Source: Allosphingosinicella sp042666435
GTDB lineage: Bacteria; Pseudomonadota; Alphaproteobacteria; Sphingomonadales; Sphingomonadaceae
NCBI RefSeq assembly: GCF_042666435.1
Contig: NZ_JBHTDC010000001.1
Location: 1,798,001 to 1,862,000 of the forward strand
Direction of reading: 5' to 3'
Length of the DNA stretch: 64,000 nt
Part shown: positions 15,742 through 24,774 of the stretch, piece after piece
How positions within the stretch are numbered: the stretch's first letter is position 1
Layout of the letters: every line of letters begins with the position of its first letter
Made by a program: the position numbers and the translations under genes
The notes under the pieces: generated by a model
What the model was told of the DNA's origin: nothing
What the model saw: the letters and a program-made list of their open reading frames with translations, nothing else
Database searches by the model: none

Positions 15742-17601
15742 ATGCCCAATCAGTTCGACATCATCGTGGTGGGCGGCGGCCATGCCGGGACCGAGGCCGC
15801 GGCCGCTGCGGCCCGCATGGGTGCGTCGGTGGCGCTGGTCAGCTTCACCCGTGACTCGATTGGCGCCATGTCGTGCAATCCCGCGATCGGGGGCCTCGGC
15901 AAGGGGCATCTCGTGCGCGAGGTCGATGCCTTTGACGGCCTGATCGCTCGCGCCGCCGACCATGCCGCCATCCATTATCGTATGCTCAACGCCAGCAAGG
16001 GCGCGGCCGTGCGCGGGCCGCGCGTCCAAGCGGATCGACGTCGCTACAAGGCCGCCATCCATCAACTGCTCCGTGACCAAGCCGGGCTAAGCATCGTCGA
16101 GGGCGAAGCGGTCTCGCTGCGCATGGAGGGGGGGCGGACACCCCGCATTACCGGGCTGACGCTTGGTAACGGGCGAGAGCTTCGCGCCGCCGCCGTCATC
16201 CTGGCCACCGGCACCTTCCTCAACGGCAAGCTTCATTTCGGCATGAGCCATTGCGCGGGCGGCCGGGTCGGCGAGCGCGCCGCCGTGACCTTGGCGCAGC
16301 AGCTCAGGGCGCTCGACCTTCCCCTTGCCCGCCTGAAGACAGGCACTCCTCCGCGCCTCGACGGCCGGACCATCGATTGGGGCGCGCTGGAGCGCCAGCC
16401 GTCGGATGAGGGGCGCTGGACGATGTCCTCGATGAGCGAAGGGCGCGTGGCGCCTCAGCTCTTCTGCGCGATCACACGCACGAATCAGCGCACCCACGAC
16501 ATCATCCGGGCTTCGCTCGATCATTCGCCGCTCTTCAGCGGCGAGATCAGCGGCGTGGGGCCTCGTTATTGTCCGTCGATCGAGGACAAGGTCCACCGCT
16601 TCGCCGACCGTGACGGCCATCAGGTCTTTCTGGAACCCGAAGGCCTCGACGATAACGTCATCTATCCGAACGGCATTTCCACCTCGCTGCCCGCCGACGT
16701 GCAGTTGGAGATGGTGCGGTCGATGGCCGGCCTGGAGCGCGCCGAGATCGTACAGCCCGGCTATGCCGTCGAATATGACCATGTCGATCCGCGCACTCTG
16801 GGGCCCACCCTCGCGGTGCGGAACGTCGATGGCCTCTATCTCGCCGGCCAGATCAATGGCACGACCGGTTATGAGGAAGCCGCGGCGCAAGGCCTGGTAG
16901 CGGGCCTCAACGCAGCCTCGGCCGTTGCCGGCAAGGCGCCGATCCTCTTTGACCGCAGCGATTCCTATATCGGCGTCATGATCGATGACCTCGTCCTCCA
17001 GGGAATCACCGAGCCGTACCGGATGCTCACGGCCCGCGCGGAATATCGGCTGCGCCTTCGGGCCGACAATGCCGACGCGCGCCTGACTCCCGGGGCTATC
17101 GAGGCAGGTTGCATTTCGGCGGATCGCCGCCGCCGGTTCGACGAGTCGAGGGCCGAACGCGCGCGGGTGGAAGGCTATCTCGAATCGCGGCGGGCAGCCG
17201 TGGATCTGGTCGGCGCGGGGATCGCGGTTCGCGACGACGGGGCGGCGCGAAGCATGGCGGACTGGCTACGATTTCCTGAGCTCGACCGCGACGGGCTCGT
17301 CCGCGTCTTGCCTGTCCTGGCAGATAGCGATCCGCTTATATTGGAAGAAGCGATCCAGGATCACCGTTACGCCCCCTATGTGGCCCGCCAGCAAAGCGAG
17401 ATCGCAAGGCTCAAGGCGGACGAATCGATCCGGATTCCGGATGGCTTTTCCTATGAGGCCGTTCCCGGACTCTCCAATGAGATGGTGGAGCGCCTGACGG
17501 CCACCCGGCCTTCGACACTGGGGGGCGCCAGCAGGATTCGCGGGATCACCCCGGCCGCGCTGGCCGCGATTCTGGTTCACGCCCGCCGCCGGGCGGCCTG
17601 A
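15742..17601 (+). CDS. mnmG: tRNA uridine-5-carboxymethylaminomethyl modification enzyme MnmG
   Basis: From the ATG at 15742 the protein is 619 residues, the family length; an in-frame ATG at 15718 is possible but less typical. The FAD-binding GGGHAGTEAA, the redox block SCNPAIGGLGKGHLVREVDA and the C-terminal helical region are all present. MnmG pairs with MnmE to modify U34 of several tRNAs. An AAGGG lies 7 nt before the chosen start. Its stop overlaps the rsmG start by one base (TGATG). Confidence 0.96.
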   Translation: MPNQFDIIVVGGGHAGTEAAAAAARMGASVALVSFTRDSIGAMSCNPAIGGLGKGHLVREVDAFDGLIARAADHAAIHYRMLNASKGAAVRGPRVQADRRRYKAAIHQLLRDQAGLSIVEGEAVSLRMEGGRTPRITGLTLGNGRELRAAAVILATGTFLNGKLHFGMSHCAGGRVGERAAVTLAQQLRALDLPLARLKTGTPPRLDGRTIDWGALERQPSDEGRWTMSSMSEGRVAPQLFCAITRTNQRTHDIIRASLDHSPLFSGEISGVGPRYCPSIEDKVHRFADRDGHQVFLEPEGLDDNVIYPNGISTSLPADVQLEMVRSMAGLERAEIVQPGYAVEYDHVDPRTLGPTLAVRNVDGLYLAGQINGTTGYEEAAAQGLVAGLNAASAVAGKAPILFDRSDSYIGVMIDDLVLQGITEPYRMLTARAEYRLRLRADNADARLTPGAIEAGCISADRRRRFDESRAERARVEGYLESRRAAVDLVGAGIAVRDDGAARSMADWLRFPELDRDGLVRVLPVLADSDPLILEEAIQDHRYAPYVARQQSEIARLKADESIRIPDGFSYEAVPGLSNEMVERLTATRPSTLGGASRIRGITPAALAAILVHARRRAA

Positions 17602-18245
17602 TGGACGAAAGCGCGGCGCGCCAGTGGCTGATCGACCAACTCGCTGTTTCACGTGAAACACTCGAGCGTCTGCAAGACTTTGTTAACCTCTTGCGGGAGG
17701 AAAATGAGCGCCAGAATCTTGTGTCGCGCGCCAGCCTGGATCAAGTGTGGTCCCGCCACATCGTTGATTCGGCTCAGCTTCTTCGATTCGCACCGGCCGC
17801 TGCGGCGACGTGGCTCGATCTCGGGACAGGCGCCGGCTTTCCCGGTCTGATCGTCGGACTGCTGCGTCCCGGCAGCGTGGTCTTGGTCGAGGAACGCGCC
17901 AGGCGTGCGGAGTTTCTGAAGCGGGCGGCGGAAGTGTCGGGAATCGGCGACCGGGTGCGAATCGTCGCCTCCCGCGTCGAGCGGTTCGAAGCCGAGCCGT
18001 TCGACGTCATCAGCGCCCGGGCCTTCGCGCCGCTGGAGAAATTGCTCGCGCTCGGCGAACGGTTCGCCGCGCCGGCGACGCGGTGGATTCTGCCCAAGGG
18101 CCGAAATGCCAAGTCGGAACTGGCAGCGGCCGAATCTTCATGGCAGGGTGTGTTCCGGCTGGAGCCCAGTATCACCGACGCTGACGCGCAGATCATCGTC
18201 GCCGAGCAGGTTCACCACAGGAGCAAGGGAAAGCGCGCGCGATGA
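17601..18245 (+). CDS. rsmG: 16S rRNA (guanine527-N7) methyltransferase RsmG
   Basis: The 214-residue protein has the GidB fold, with LRFAPAAAATWLDLGTGAGFPG as the SAM-binding region and ISARAFAPLEKLL as a conserved family block. It methylates G527 of 16S rRNA. A perfect parS is embedded at codons for about residues 15-20 (VSRET), so this stretch serves as both coding sequence and centromere. It is coupled to mnmG (TGATG) and to parA (ATGA). Confidence 0.95.
   Translation: MDESAARQWLIDQLAVSRETLERLQDFVNLLREENERQNLVSRASLDQVWSRHIVDSAQLLRFAPAAAATWLDLGTGAGFPGLIVGLLRPGSVVLVEERARRAEFLKRAAEVSGIGDRVRIVASRVERFEAEPFDVISARAFAPLEKLLALGERFAAPATRWILPKGRNAKSELAAAESSWQGVFRLEPSITDADAQIIVAEQVHHRSKGKRAR
17645..17660. 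promoter_or_regulatory. parS: Perfect parS centromere site inside rsmG
   Basis: The palindrome TGTTTCACGTGAAACA matches the universal chromosomal parS consensus at all 16 positions. It lies in the 5' part of rsmG, 0.6 kb before parA and about 9 kb from the proposed origin. ParB should bind here as the main centromere. Confidence 0.95.
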
Positions 18246-19024
18246 TCCGGATTGCAGTGGCCAACCAGAAAGGCGGCGTCGGCAAGACGACCACCGCGAT
18301 CAATCTCGCTACCGCGCTCGCCGCCACCGGCTGGAAGGTGCTGCTGATCGATCTCGATCCGCAGGGCAATGCCTCGACCGGCCTGGGAGTCGATCAGGCC
18401 CATCGCGAGCGTTCGAGCTACGAATTGTTGCGCGGCGACTGTACCCTGCCCGAAGCGGTCGTCGCGACTCGGGTGCCGCGCCTCGACCTCGTTCCCGCAA
18501 CGGTCGACCTGTCGGGCGCGGAGATCGAGCTGATCGACTATGAGCAGCGGACGCACCGGCTCGACGAGGCGCTGGACGGCGCCGCGCCCGGCCGCTGGGA
18601 CATCTGCCTCATCGATTGCCCCCCGTCGCTCGGCCTGTTGACCATCAACGCGCTGGTCGCGTCGCAGTCCATATTGGTGCCACTTCAGGCCGAATTCTTC
18701 GCGCTGGAGGGTCTCAGCCAGCTTCTCAAGACGGTCGAGCGGGTCCGCTCCGGCTTCAACCGCGGCCTGTCCATCTTGGGCGTCGCGCTCACCATGTACG
18801 ATCGCCGCAACAATCTTTCGAGCCAGGTCGCGGACGATGTCCGCGCCGTCCTCGGCAAGGTGGTGTTCGAGACGGTGATTCCGCGCAACGTCCGGCTGTC
18901 GGAAGCGCCGAGCCACGGCCTGCCCGCCCTCATCTACGATCATCGGTGTCCCGGTTCGGAGGCTTATATGGCGCTCGCCCGCGAGTTGATCGGGCGGCTA
19001 CCCAAACCGGCGGCCGCGGCATGA
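18242..19024 (+). CDS. parA: Chromosome partitioning ATPase ParA
   Basis: The 260-residue Walker-type ATPase begins MIRIAVANQKGGVGKTT with the deviant Walker A at residues 10-17, followed by LLIDLDPQGNASTGLG and CLIDCPPSLGLLT. ParA binds DNA nonspecifically and pulls ParB-parS complexes toward the new pole. No N-terminal helix-turn-helix is present, as expected for the chromosomal type. It overlaps rsmG by ATGA and parB by ATGA. Confidence 0.97.
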   Translation: MIRIAVANQKGGVGKTTTAINLATALAATGWKVLLIDLDPQGNASTGLGVDQAHRERSSYELLRGDCTLPEAVVATRVPRLDLVPATVDLSGAEIELIDYEQRTHRLDEALDGAAPGRWDICLIDCPPSLGLLTINALVASQSILVPLQAEFFALEGLSQLLKTVERVRSGFNRGLSILGVALTMYDRRNNLSSQVADDVRAVLGKVVFETVIPRNVRLSEAPSHGLPALIYDHRCPGSEAYMALARELIGRLPKPAAAA

Positions 19025-19911
19025 GCGACGAAACCCCGCTTCGCAAGCGCCCCTCTGGCCTCGGCCGCGGGCTTTCCTCGCTGCTCGGCGAGGTGGCGCA
19101 GGAGGCGTCTGTGGCCGGCGAGGCTCCGCGCGGCGGCATCCAGATGCTGCCCGTCGCCAGCATCGCTCCCCATCCCCAGCAGCCGCGACGGCATTTCGAC
19201 GAGGAAGCGCTGGCCGAGCTTGGCGAATCGATTCGCTCGCGGGGCCTCATCCAGCCGATCGTCGTCCGCCCGCATGAAGGCGGCTATCAGATCGTGGCCG
19301 GCGAGCGTCGCTGGCGCGCGGCGCAGAAGGCCAGGCTGCACGAGGTGCCGGTCATCGTCCGCGATTTCGACGACCTCGAAACGCTGGAAGTCTCGATCGT
19401 CGAGAATATCCAGCGCCAGGATCTCAACGCGATCGAGGAGGCCGAGGCCTATAAGCGCCTGATCGACGAATTCGGCCACACCCAGGAAGCGCTTGGCCGA
19501 TTGGTCCACAAATCTCGTAGTCACGTGGCTAACCTATTGAGACTACTCGACTTACCGGAAAGGGTGCGCGGCTATGTCGCGTCGGGCGAGCTCGACATGG
19601 GCCACGCCCGCGCGCTGATCTCGGCGGACGATCCCGAGGCGCTCGCGCTCGAGGTCATCAACCGCGACCTCTCCGTTCGCGAGACCGAAAAGCTCGTCCG
19701 CGCCGGCAAGCCCCGCAAGCCGGGTCCAGGACGGATGGAATATAAGGGCGCTCATGCCGACATCGAGGCCCTGGAACGGCAATTGGGCGACATGCTCGGC
19801 CTCCGGGTCAAGATCAGCCACCGTCCCGATGGCGGCACCGTGGCCCTCGGCTACTCGTCGCTCGACCAGCTCGATATGATCTGCCAGCGCCTGAGCGGAG
19901 AGAAGATTTAG
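19021..19911 (+). CDS. parB: Chromosome partitioning protein ParB
   Basis: The product is 296 residues from the ATG at 19021 that overlaps the parA stop. It contains the CTP-binding ParB/sulfiredoxin-like domain with AGERRWRAA, ENIQRQDLNAIEEAEAY, a helix-turn-helix around residue 160 (HKSRSHVANLLRLLDLP) that reads parS, and a C-terminal dimerisation domain. ParB clamps spread from parS and recruit SMC. The next 130 bp hold a palindromic repeat separating it from convergent holA. Confidence 0.97.
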   Translation: MSDETPLRKRPSGLGRGLSSLLGEVAQEASVAGEAPRGGIQMLPVASIAPHPQQPRRHFDEEALAELGESIRSRGLIQPIVVRPHEGGYQIVAGERRWRAAQKARLHEVPVIVRDFDDLETLEVSIVENIQRQDLNAIEEAEAYKRLIDEFGHTQEALGRLVHKSRSHVANLLRLLDLPERVRGYVASGELDMGHARALISADDPEALALEVINRDLSVRETEKLVRAGKPRKPGPGRMEYKGAHADIEALERQLGDMLGLRVKISHRPDGGTVALGYSSLDQLDMICQRLSGEKI

Positions 19912-19934
19912 GCCCGGCGCCCGTCGAACAGGAT

Positions 19935-20018
19935 CGTCATTCCAGCGAAAGCTGGAATCTCCCTTCTTTCCTCGCTGAGGTTGAAGGAAATGAGATTCCA
20001 GCTTTCGCTGGAATGACG
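19935..20018. repeat. Inverted repeat B between parB and holA
   Basis: Perfect 27-bp arms lie at 19935-19961 and 19992-20018. Each arm also contains its own hairpin, TTCCAGC-GAAA-GCTGGAA on the left. The element fills the gap between two convergent genes and may end both transcripts. A related element with compensatory base changes occurs at 42908-42969. Confidence 0.92.
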
Positions 20019-20042
20019 TGTTTTCAGCCGGCGGGTCCGGTT

Positions 20043-21056
20043 CTATCGCAGCCGCGCCGCTTGGCGGCAGATGGCGAAAAGCTCTTCGTCGACGGCAGGC
20101 GCGCCGAGGCCGCCCGGGGCTTTCACCTGCCGTTCCGCGTCGAGCAGGCGCGCCATGCCCTTGGCGATGAGATCGGAGCGCCAGCGCGACACTTGCTGCG
20201 CCACCGCGTCTTTTTCCTTCCAGAATATGGACTTGCCCTGTGCCACCATGACGGCGGAAACGCTCCTTCCGCCCTCGACCTCCGCCCGCAGCCGGGCGAG
20301 CAGGATCATCCGGCGGAGCATCGCGCGGATCAGGGGAATACCCTCGATGCCGACGCTCCTGAGGCGCAGCAATTCAGCCTGGAGCATCGTCGCGTCGCCG
20401 CCGCCGACGCTCTCGACCAGGCGGCTCAGATCGCCCTCCTCATTGGCGGCGCCGACCGCGTCGACGACATCCTCGTCGATCCGGCCCGGCCGGTCGGGCG
20501 CGGCATCGATATAAAGAGCATATTTTCGCAGCTCCCGCGCGATGATCGCGCGATTGCCGCCGGCCGATTCGGCGATCCGGCGCGCGAGCCGCGAATCCAG
20601 CGAGAGCCCCTCCTCCCGAGCCAGTTCGGCGACCAATTGGGGCAACTCGCGCGCGTCCGGGATGTAGGAGGCGAAGGCGAGCGCGGCGGGGCTCGCCAGC
20701 GCGAGCTTCAACAGCTTCGCCGTGGGCTTGAGCGCACCGGCGAGGATCGCGACCGGGTTGCCGGCGGCCGGCGCCTCCAGCAAGGCCTCGACCGCCGGCA
20801 GCACTTCGTCGCCACTGGCCGTGACGAGAATGGCGCGGGTGTCGCCGAACAGCGAGATGGAGGCCGCTTCGTCGGCGAGCCGCGCCGGGTCCGCCTTCAG
20901 CTCCGCGCCGCTCAATTCGATCCGCTCGGCGCCGGGGGCGAGCAGCCCGGCCAGCGCGCGCGAACCGGACTCGTCCGGCCCATAGAGGAGGAGAAAGCGG
21001 GTCGCCGGGTCCGGCGCCTTCAACGCCCGCTCGATCTGCGCCTTGCTGGCCTTCAA
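20043..21056 (-). CDS. holA: DNA polymerase III delta subunit
   Basis: The 337-residue protein fits HolA. The N-terminal LLLYGPDESGSRALAGLL is a degenerate AAA+ P-loop region, followed by the sliding-clamp-binding and collar domains with RMILLARLRAEVE late in the protein. HolA opens the beta clamp within the clamp loader. It is the last gene of the DUF3576-leuS-lptE-holA operon and overlaps lptE by 4 bp. The leuS-lptE-holA order next to parB is conserved in alphaproteobacteria. Confidence 0.93.
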   Translation of the reverse strand: MKASKAQIERALKAPDPATRFLLLYGPDESGSRALAGLLAPGAERIELSGAELKADPARLADEAASISLFGDTRAILVTASGDEVLPAVEALLEAPAAGNPVAILAGALKPTAKLLKLALASPAALAFASYIPDARELPQLVAELAREEGLSLDSRLARRIAESAGGNRAIIARELRKYALYIDAAPDRPGRIDEDVVDAVGAANEEGDLSRLVESVGGGDATMLQAELLRLRSVGIEGIPLIRAMLRRMILLARLRAEVEGGRSVSAVMVAQGKSIFWKEKDAVAQQVSRWRSDLIAKGMARLLDAERQVKAPGGLGAPAVDEELFAICRQAARLR

Positions 21057-21550
21057 CGCGCTTCGCCGGTGCGCGCCATGTACAAGGCGACGCGCGAGAC
21101 GATCTGGTCCGCTATATCCTGCGAGAGGCGCTCCAGGGCGGTCTGCTCGGCGGCGACGGTCGCATATTCGGAGCTGACGACATCGATGCCCGCGTCCGAT
21201 CCCGCCGTGGCGTCGAGCAGGACGGTGCCGAGCGCGGCGTCGACCAGCTGGTAGCGGGCGCGCAGGGTCCTCCGCTCGCGCGTGACCGAATTGTCGGCGC
21301 GGATGCCGAAGCCGGTGATATCGTCGTCCAGTTCGATCTGGAGCCGGAAACGCGCCCCGGCCCCGCCGTTGGACGACAGACGGTCCTCGAGCGCGGTTCG
21401 TACCAGCCAGCCCGCCCGTCCCTCGATAGGGGCCACGGCCACCGATTGCAACGACTGCGCGACGAGACCGTCGCCGCCGCCACTATAGAGCGGCCGCAGC
21501 GTACAGGCGCCCAGCAGCAGAAACAGCGGCAGGGCGATGGCGCGCATCAT
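21053..21550 (-). CDS. lptE: LPS assembly lipoprotein LptE
   Basis: The protein is 165 residues from the ATG at 21550, which overlaps the leuS stop by ATGA; a second ATG follows at once. The signal peptide ends LFLLLGACTLRPLYS, a lipobox with cysteine near residue 16 and the typical CTLRPLYS start of alphaproteobacterial LptE. LptE plugs the LptD barrel at the outer membrane for lipopolysaccharide insertion. It lies between leuS and holA, as in most proteobacteria. Confidence 0.9.
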   Translation of the reverse strand: MMRAIALPLFLLLGACTLRPLYSGGGDGLVAQSLQSVAVAPIEGRAGWLVRTALEDRLSSNGGAGARFRLQIELDDDITGFGIRADNSVTRERRTLRARYQLVDAALGTVLLDATAGSDAGIDVVSSEYATVAAEQTALERLSQDIADQIVSRVALYMARTGEAR

Positions 21551-24081
21551 GCGACGAGGTTGACCAGCCGGTCCGGGACCACGATCACCTTGCGGGGCGG
21601 CCGGCCTTCCAGGATGCGGACGATCTTGTCGGAGGACAGGGCCATTTCCTCGATCACTTCCTTGGCCGCGCCCTTCGGCGCGGTGATGGTGTCGCGGAGC
21701 TTGCCGTTGACCTGGACGGCGATGGTCACTTCGTCCTCGACCAGCAGGGTCGGGTCCACGTCCGGCCATGGCTGGTCGGCGATCAGTCCCTGCCGGGCGA
21801 GCGACGCCCAGGCTTCCTCGGCGAGATGGGGCACCATTGGCGCGACGAGCAGCAGCATCGTCTCCACCGCCTTGGCCCGCGAGGCCGACGGCGCCGCCTT
21901 CTCGACCGCGTTGGCAAGTTCGTAGACGTTGGCCACGGCCTTGTTGAAGGCGAGCGATTCGATGTTGGCGGCGACGCTGGCAATGGTCTGGTGGAGCTTG
22001 CGGTCGAGCGCCTTATCCTCGCCGTCGCCAAGCCAGGTCGTGCTTCCGCCGGCTCCGGCGCTCAGCCGCCACAGCCGCTGCACGAACCGCCACGCGCCCT
22101 CGATGCCGGCCTCGCTCCAGGGCAGGTCGCGCTCGGGCGGGCTGTCGGAGAGCATGAACCAGCGCACCGCGTCCGCGCCATATTGATCGACGATCGGCTC
22201 GGGATCGACGGTGTTCTTCTTCGACTTCGACATCTTCTCGATGCGGCCGGGCTCGGCACGCTCGCCGGTCGCCGAGATGACCCACCCGTCTCCCCGCTGC
22301 TCGACCTCGTCCGGGTTCAGCCAGCTTCCGTCGGGCGCGCGATAGGTTTCGTGCGTCACCATGCCTTGGGTGAACAGCCCCTTGAACGGTTCTTCCACGT
22401 CGAGCTGGCCGATATGCCGCAGCGCCCTCGTCCAGAAGCGCGCATAGAGAAGGTGCAGGATCGCATGTTCGACGCCGCCAATATATTGGCCGACCGGCAG
22501 CCAGCTTTCCGCCACCGCCTTGTCGAACGGCCTGTCATCGGGGTGGCTGGCGAAGCGGATGAAATACCATGAGGAATCGACGAACGTGTCGAGCGTGTCG
22601 GTTTCGCGGCGGGCGGCACCGCCGCAGCTCGGGCAGTCCGCCTTGCTCCATGTCGGGTGACGGTCGAGCGGGTTGCCGGGCAGGTCGAAGCTCACATCCT
22701 CCGGCAGGACGATCGGCAACTGGTCCTTGGGAACGCCGACGGGGCCGCAGGCGTCGCAATGGACGATCGGAATGGGCGTGCCCCAGTAACGCTGGCGCGA
22801 AACGCCCCAGTCGCGCAACCGCCACACGGTCGTGCCCTGGCCCCAGCCTTCCTTCTCCGCGAGGGCGATGACCGCGCGCACCGCTTCGCCGGAATCCATG
22901 CCGTCGAGGTCGCGGCTGTTCACCAGCCGGCCTGGCCCCGAATAAGCTTCATCGCCGATGGGCTCGGCGGCTTCGTCGAGGCTTGGCGTGACGACGCGCT
23001 GGAAAGGCAGATCATATTTGCGCGCGAAATCGAGGTCGCGCTGGTCGTGGGCGGGAACGCCGAAGATTGCGCCGGTGCCGTAATCCATCAGCACGAAATT
23101 GGCGACGTAGACGGGCAGCATCCATTCCGGATCCATCGGGTGGACAACTCTGGCGCCGGTATCGAAGCCCTTCTTCTCCGCCGTTTCGAGCGCGGCCGCG
23201 GTGGTGCCGCCCGCCTTGCACTCCGCAATGAAGGCGGCGAGCGCCGCATCCTTCTCCGCGAGCGCGAGCGCGATCGGATGGTCGGGAGACACGGCGGCGA
23301 AGCTCGCGCCGAAAATCGTGTCCGGCCGGGTCGTGAACACCTCGAACCCGTCGGCGCCGCCGACCGCCCGCTCGAGCTGGAAGCGAAAGCGCATGCCGCG
23401 GCTCTTGCCGATCCAATTCTCCTGCATCAGCCGGACCTTTTCGGGCCATTGGTCCAGGTCGCCGAGGCCGTCGAGCAGCTCTTCGGCGAAATCGGTGATC
23501 TTGAGGAACCACTGGTTCAGCTTGCGCCGCTCGACGGGCGCGCCGGAGCGCCAGCCCTTGCCGTCGATGACCTGCTCGTTGGCGAGCACCGTCATGTCGA
23601 CTGGGTCCCAATTGACCTCGCTCTGCTTGCGATAGACGAGACTCGCCTCGAACAGGTCGAGGAACAGGGCCTGTTCATGGCCGTAATAATCGGGCTCGCA
23701 GGTGGCGAGCTCCCGGGACCAGTCGAGCGCGAAGCCGAGGCGCTTCAATTGCGCGCGCATCGTCGCGATGTTCGCCCGCGTCCATTCGCCGGGATGGACC
23801 TTCTTCTCCATCGCCGCATTCTCGGCGGGCATGCCGAAGGCGTCCCATCCCATCGGGTGGAGGACCTCGAAGCCCTTCATCCGCCGGTAGCGGGCGAGGA
23901 CATCGCCCATCGTATAGTTGCGGACGTGGCCCATGTGGATGCGCCCCGACGGATAGGGGAACATTTCCAGGACGTAGCTCTTGGGCCGGGGCGACTCGTC
24001 GTCGGCGTGGAAGGAGCCCCGCTCCTCCCACACGGCCTGCCAGTGCGCATCGGCCTTGAGCGGATTGAAGCGCGATGCCAT
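21547..24081 (-). CDS. leuS: Leucyl-tRNA synthetase
   Basis: At 844 residues the enzyme is complete, with the class I HIGH motif as GRIHMGH near residue 45-52, a large CP1 editing domain, and KMSKS followed by KKNTV near residue 615. It charges tRNA-Leu and edits mischarged products. The start is 22 bp after the DUF3576 stop. It heads the essential lptE-holA pair. Confidence 0.98.
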   Translation of the reverse strand: MASRFNPLKADAHWQAVWEERGSFHADDESPRPKSYVLEMFPYPSGRIHMGHVRNYTMGDVLARYRRMKGFEVLHPMGWDAFGMPAENAAMEKKVHPGEWTRANIATMRAQLKRLGFALDWSRELATCEPDYYGHEQALFLDLFEASLVYRKQSEVNWDPVDMTVLANEQVIDGKGWRSGAPVERRKLNQWFLKITDFAEELLDGLGDLDQWPEKVRLMQENWIGKSRGMRFRFQLERAVGGADGFEVFTTRPDTIFGASFAAVSPDHPIALALAEKDAALAAFIAECKAGGTTAAALETAEKKGFDTGARVVHPMDPEWMLPVYVANFVLMDYGTGAIFGVPAHDQRDLDFARKYDLPFQRVVTPSLDEAAEPIGDEAYSGPGRLVNSRDLDGMDSGEAVRAVIALAEKEGWGQGTTVWRLRDWGVSRQRYWGTPIPIVHCDACGPVGVPKDQLPIVLPEDVSFDLPGNPLDRHPTWSKADCPSCGGAARRETDTLDTFVDSSWYFIRFASHPDDRPFDKAVAESWLPVGQYIGGVEHAILHLLYARFWTRALRHIGQLDVEEPFKGLFTQGMVTHETYRAPDGSWLNPDEVEQRGDGWVISATGERAEPGRIEKMSKSKKNTVDPEPIVDQYGADAVRWFMLSDSPPERDLPWSEAGIEGAWRFVQRLWRLSAGAGGSTTWLGDGEDKALDRKLHQTIASVAANIESLAFNKAVANVYELANAVEKAAPSASRAKAVETMLLLVAPMVPHLAEEAWASLARQGLIADQPWPDVDPTLLVEDEVTIAVQVNGKLRDTITAPKGAAKEVIEEMALSSDKIVRILEGRPPRKVIVVPDRLVNLVA

Positions 24082-24103
24082 CGCTTTGATTTACCTTATG
24101 AAA

Positions 24104-24538
24104 TTAGCCTGAAACGGCGCTCCGGCGCAGATCGCGCGCCTTGGTGAGGATGATTTCCTCCAACTTCTGCACGGTGGCCGCGCTGACCGGCGCGTCGATC
24201 CACTGGCCGTTCTGGTTGACCTGGCGCGACGCGGCGACTCGCAGGGCGTCGGCGCGCAGGTCGCTGTCGAGGATGGTGGCGGTCACCTTCACCCGCTCGT
24301 TCGGCGAACTGGGGTCGGTATACCAGTCGGTGACGATCACGCCGCCGTTCGAATCGACCTGCGCGGTCGGCGCGAAGGACAGGGTGTCGAGCGCCGCGCG
24401 CCACAGATAGGAATTGACGCCGATCGTGGTCGTCTGGGCGGCGGCGAGGTCGGCCCGGGGAACCTCGCGGTTGCTCGCGCAGGCGGGGAGCATAGCGACG
24501 CATATCATCGCCAAGCCGAGAGAAGCAGCGCGAGCCAT
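24104..24538 (-). CDS. DUF3576 domain lipoprotein
   Basis: The 144-residue protein has a lipoprotein signal ending AMLPACAS with the lipobox cysteine at about residue 21, then the DUF3576 core IGVNSYLWRAALDTLSF and TDWYTDPSSPNERVK. The function is unknown, but it sits upstream of leuS-lptE-holA in many alphaproteobacteria, which suggests an envelope role. The upstream 236 bp to the divergent gene at 24775 contain a CGTTAT-AG-ATAACG palindrome near 24578 that could be a promoter or operator. Confidence 0.88.
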   Translation of the reverse strand: MARAASLGLAMICVAMLPACASNREVPRADLAAAQTTTIGVNSYLWRAALDTLSFAPTAQVDSNGGVIVTDWYTDPSSPNERVKVTATILDSDLRADALRVAASRQVNQNGQWIDAPVSAATVQKLEEIILTKARDLRRSAVSG

Positions 24539-24774
24539 CCAGATTTCCTTAAAAGACGATATTCGGTTCGACCGCCGTTATAGATAACGAGGCGCGGGCG
24601 GCAAGCCGTCTCTGCCGCCGGAGCGCGTAAAGCGGGCTGGCTCCTTCATCGGCGGTAAAGGCGGTTGTGGACAAGTTGCAACAACCGGAGAAGATTCGTG
24701 CGCCGCCGGCGTGCATTACTGGCTTGCCGCCGGGACTGCCACTACATCGGATCGACAGGGAGTCGAATGACGTG

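Noticed and set aside
17266..17661. Minus-strand open frame whose product begins MFHVKQ
   Set aside because: This start is the reverse reading of the parS palindrome in rsmG, a well-known false gene start in alphaproteobacterial annotations.
22657..24147. 496-codon plus-strand open frame opposite leuS
   Set aside because: The sense strand encodes a complete leucyl-tRNA synthetase with both class I motifs. The antisense product has no recognisable motif.
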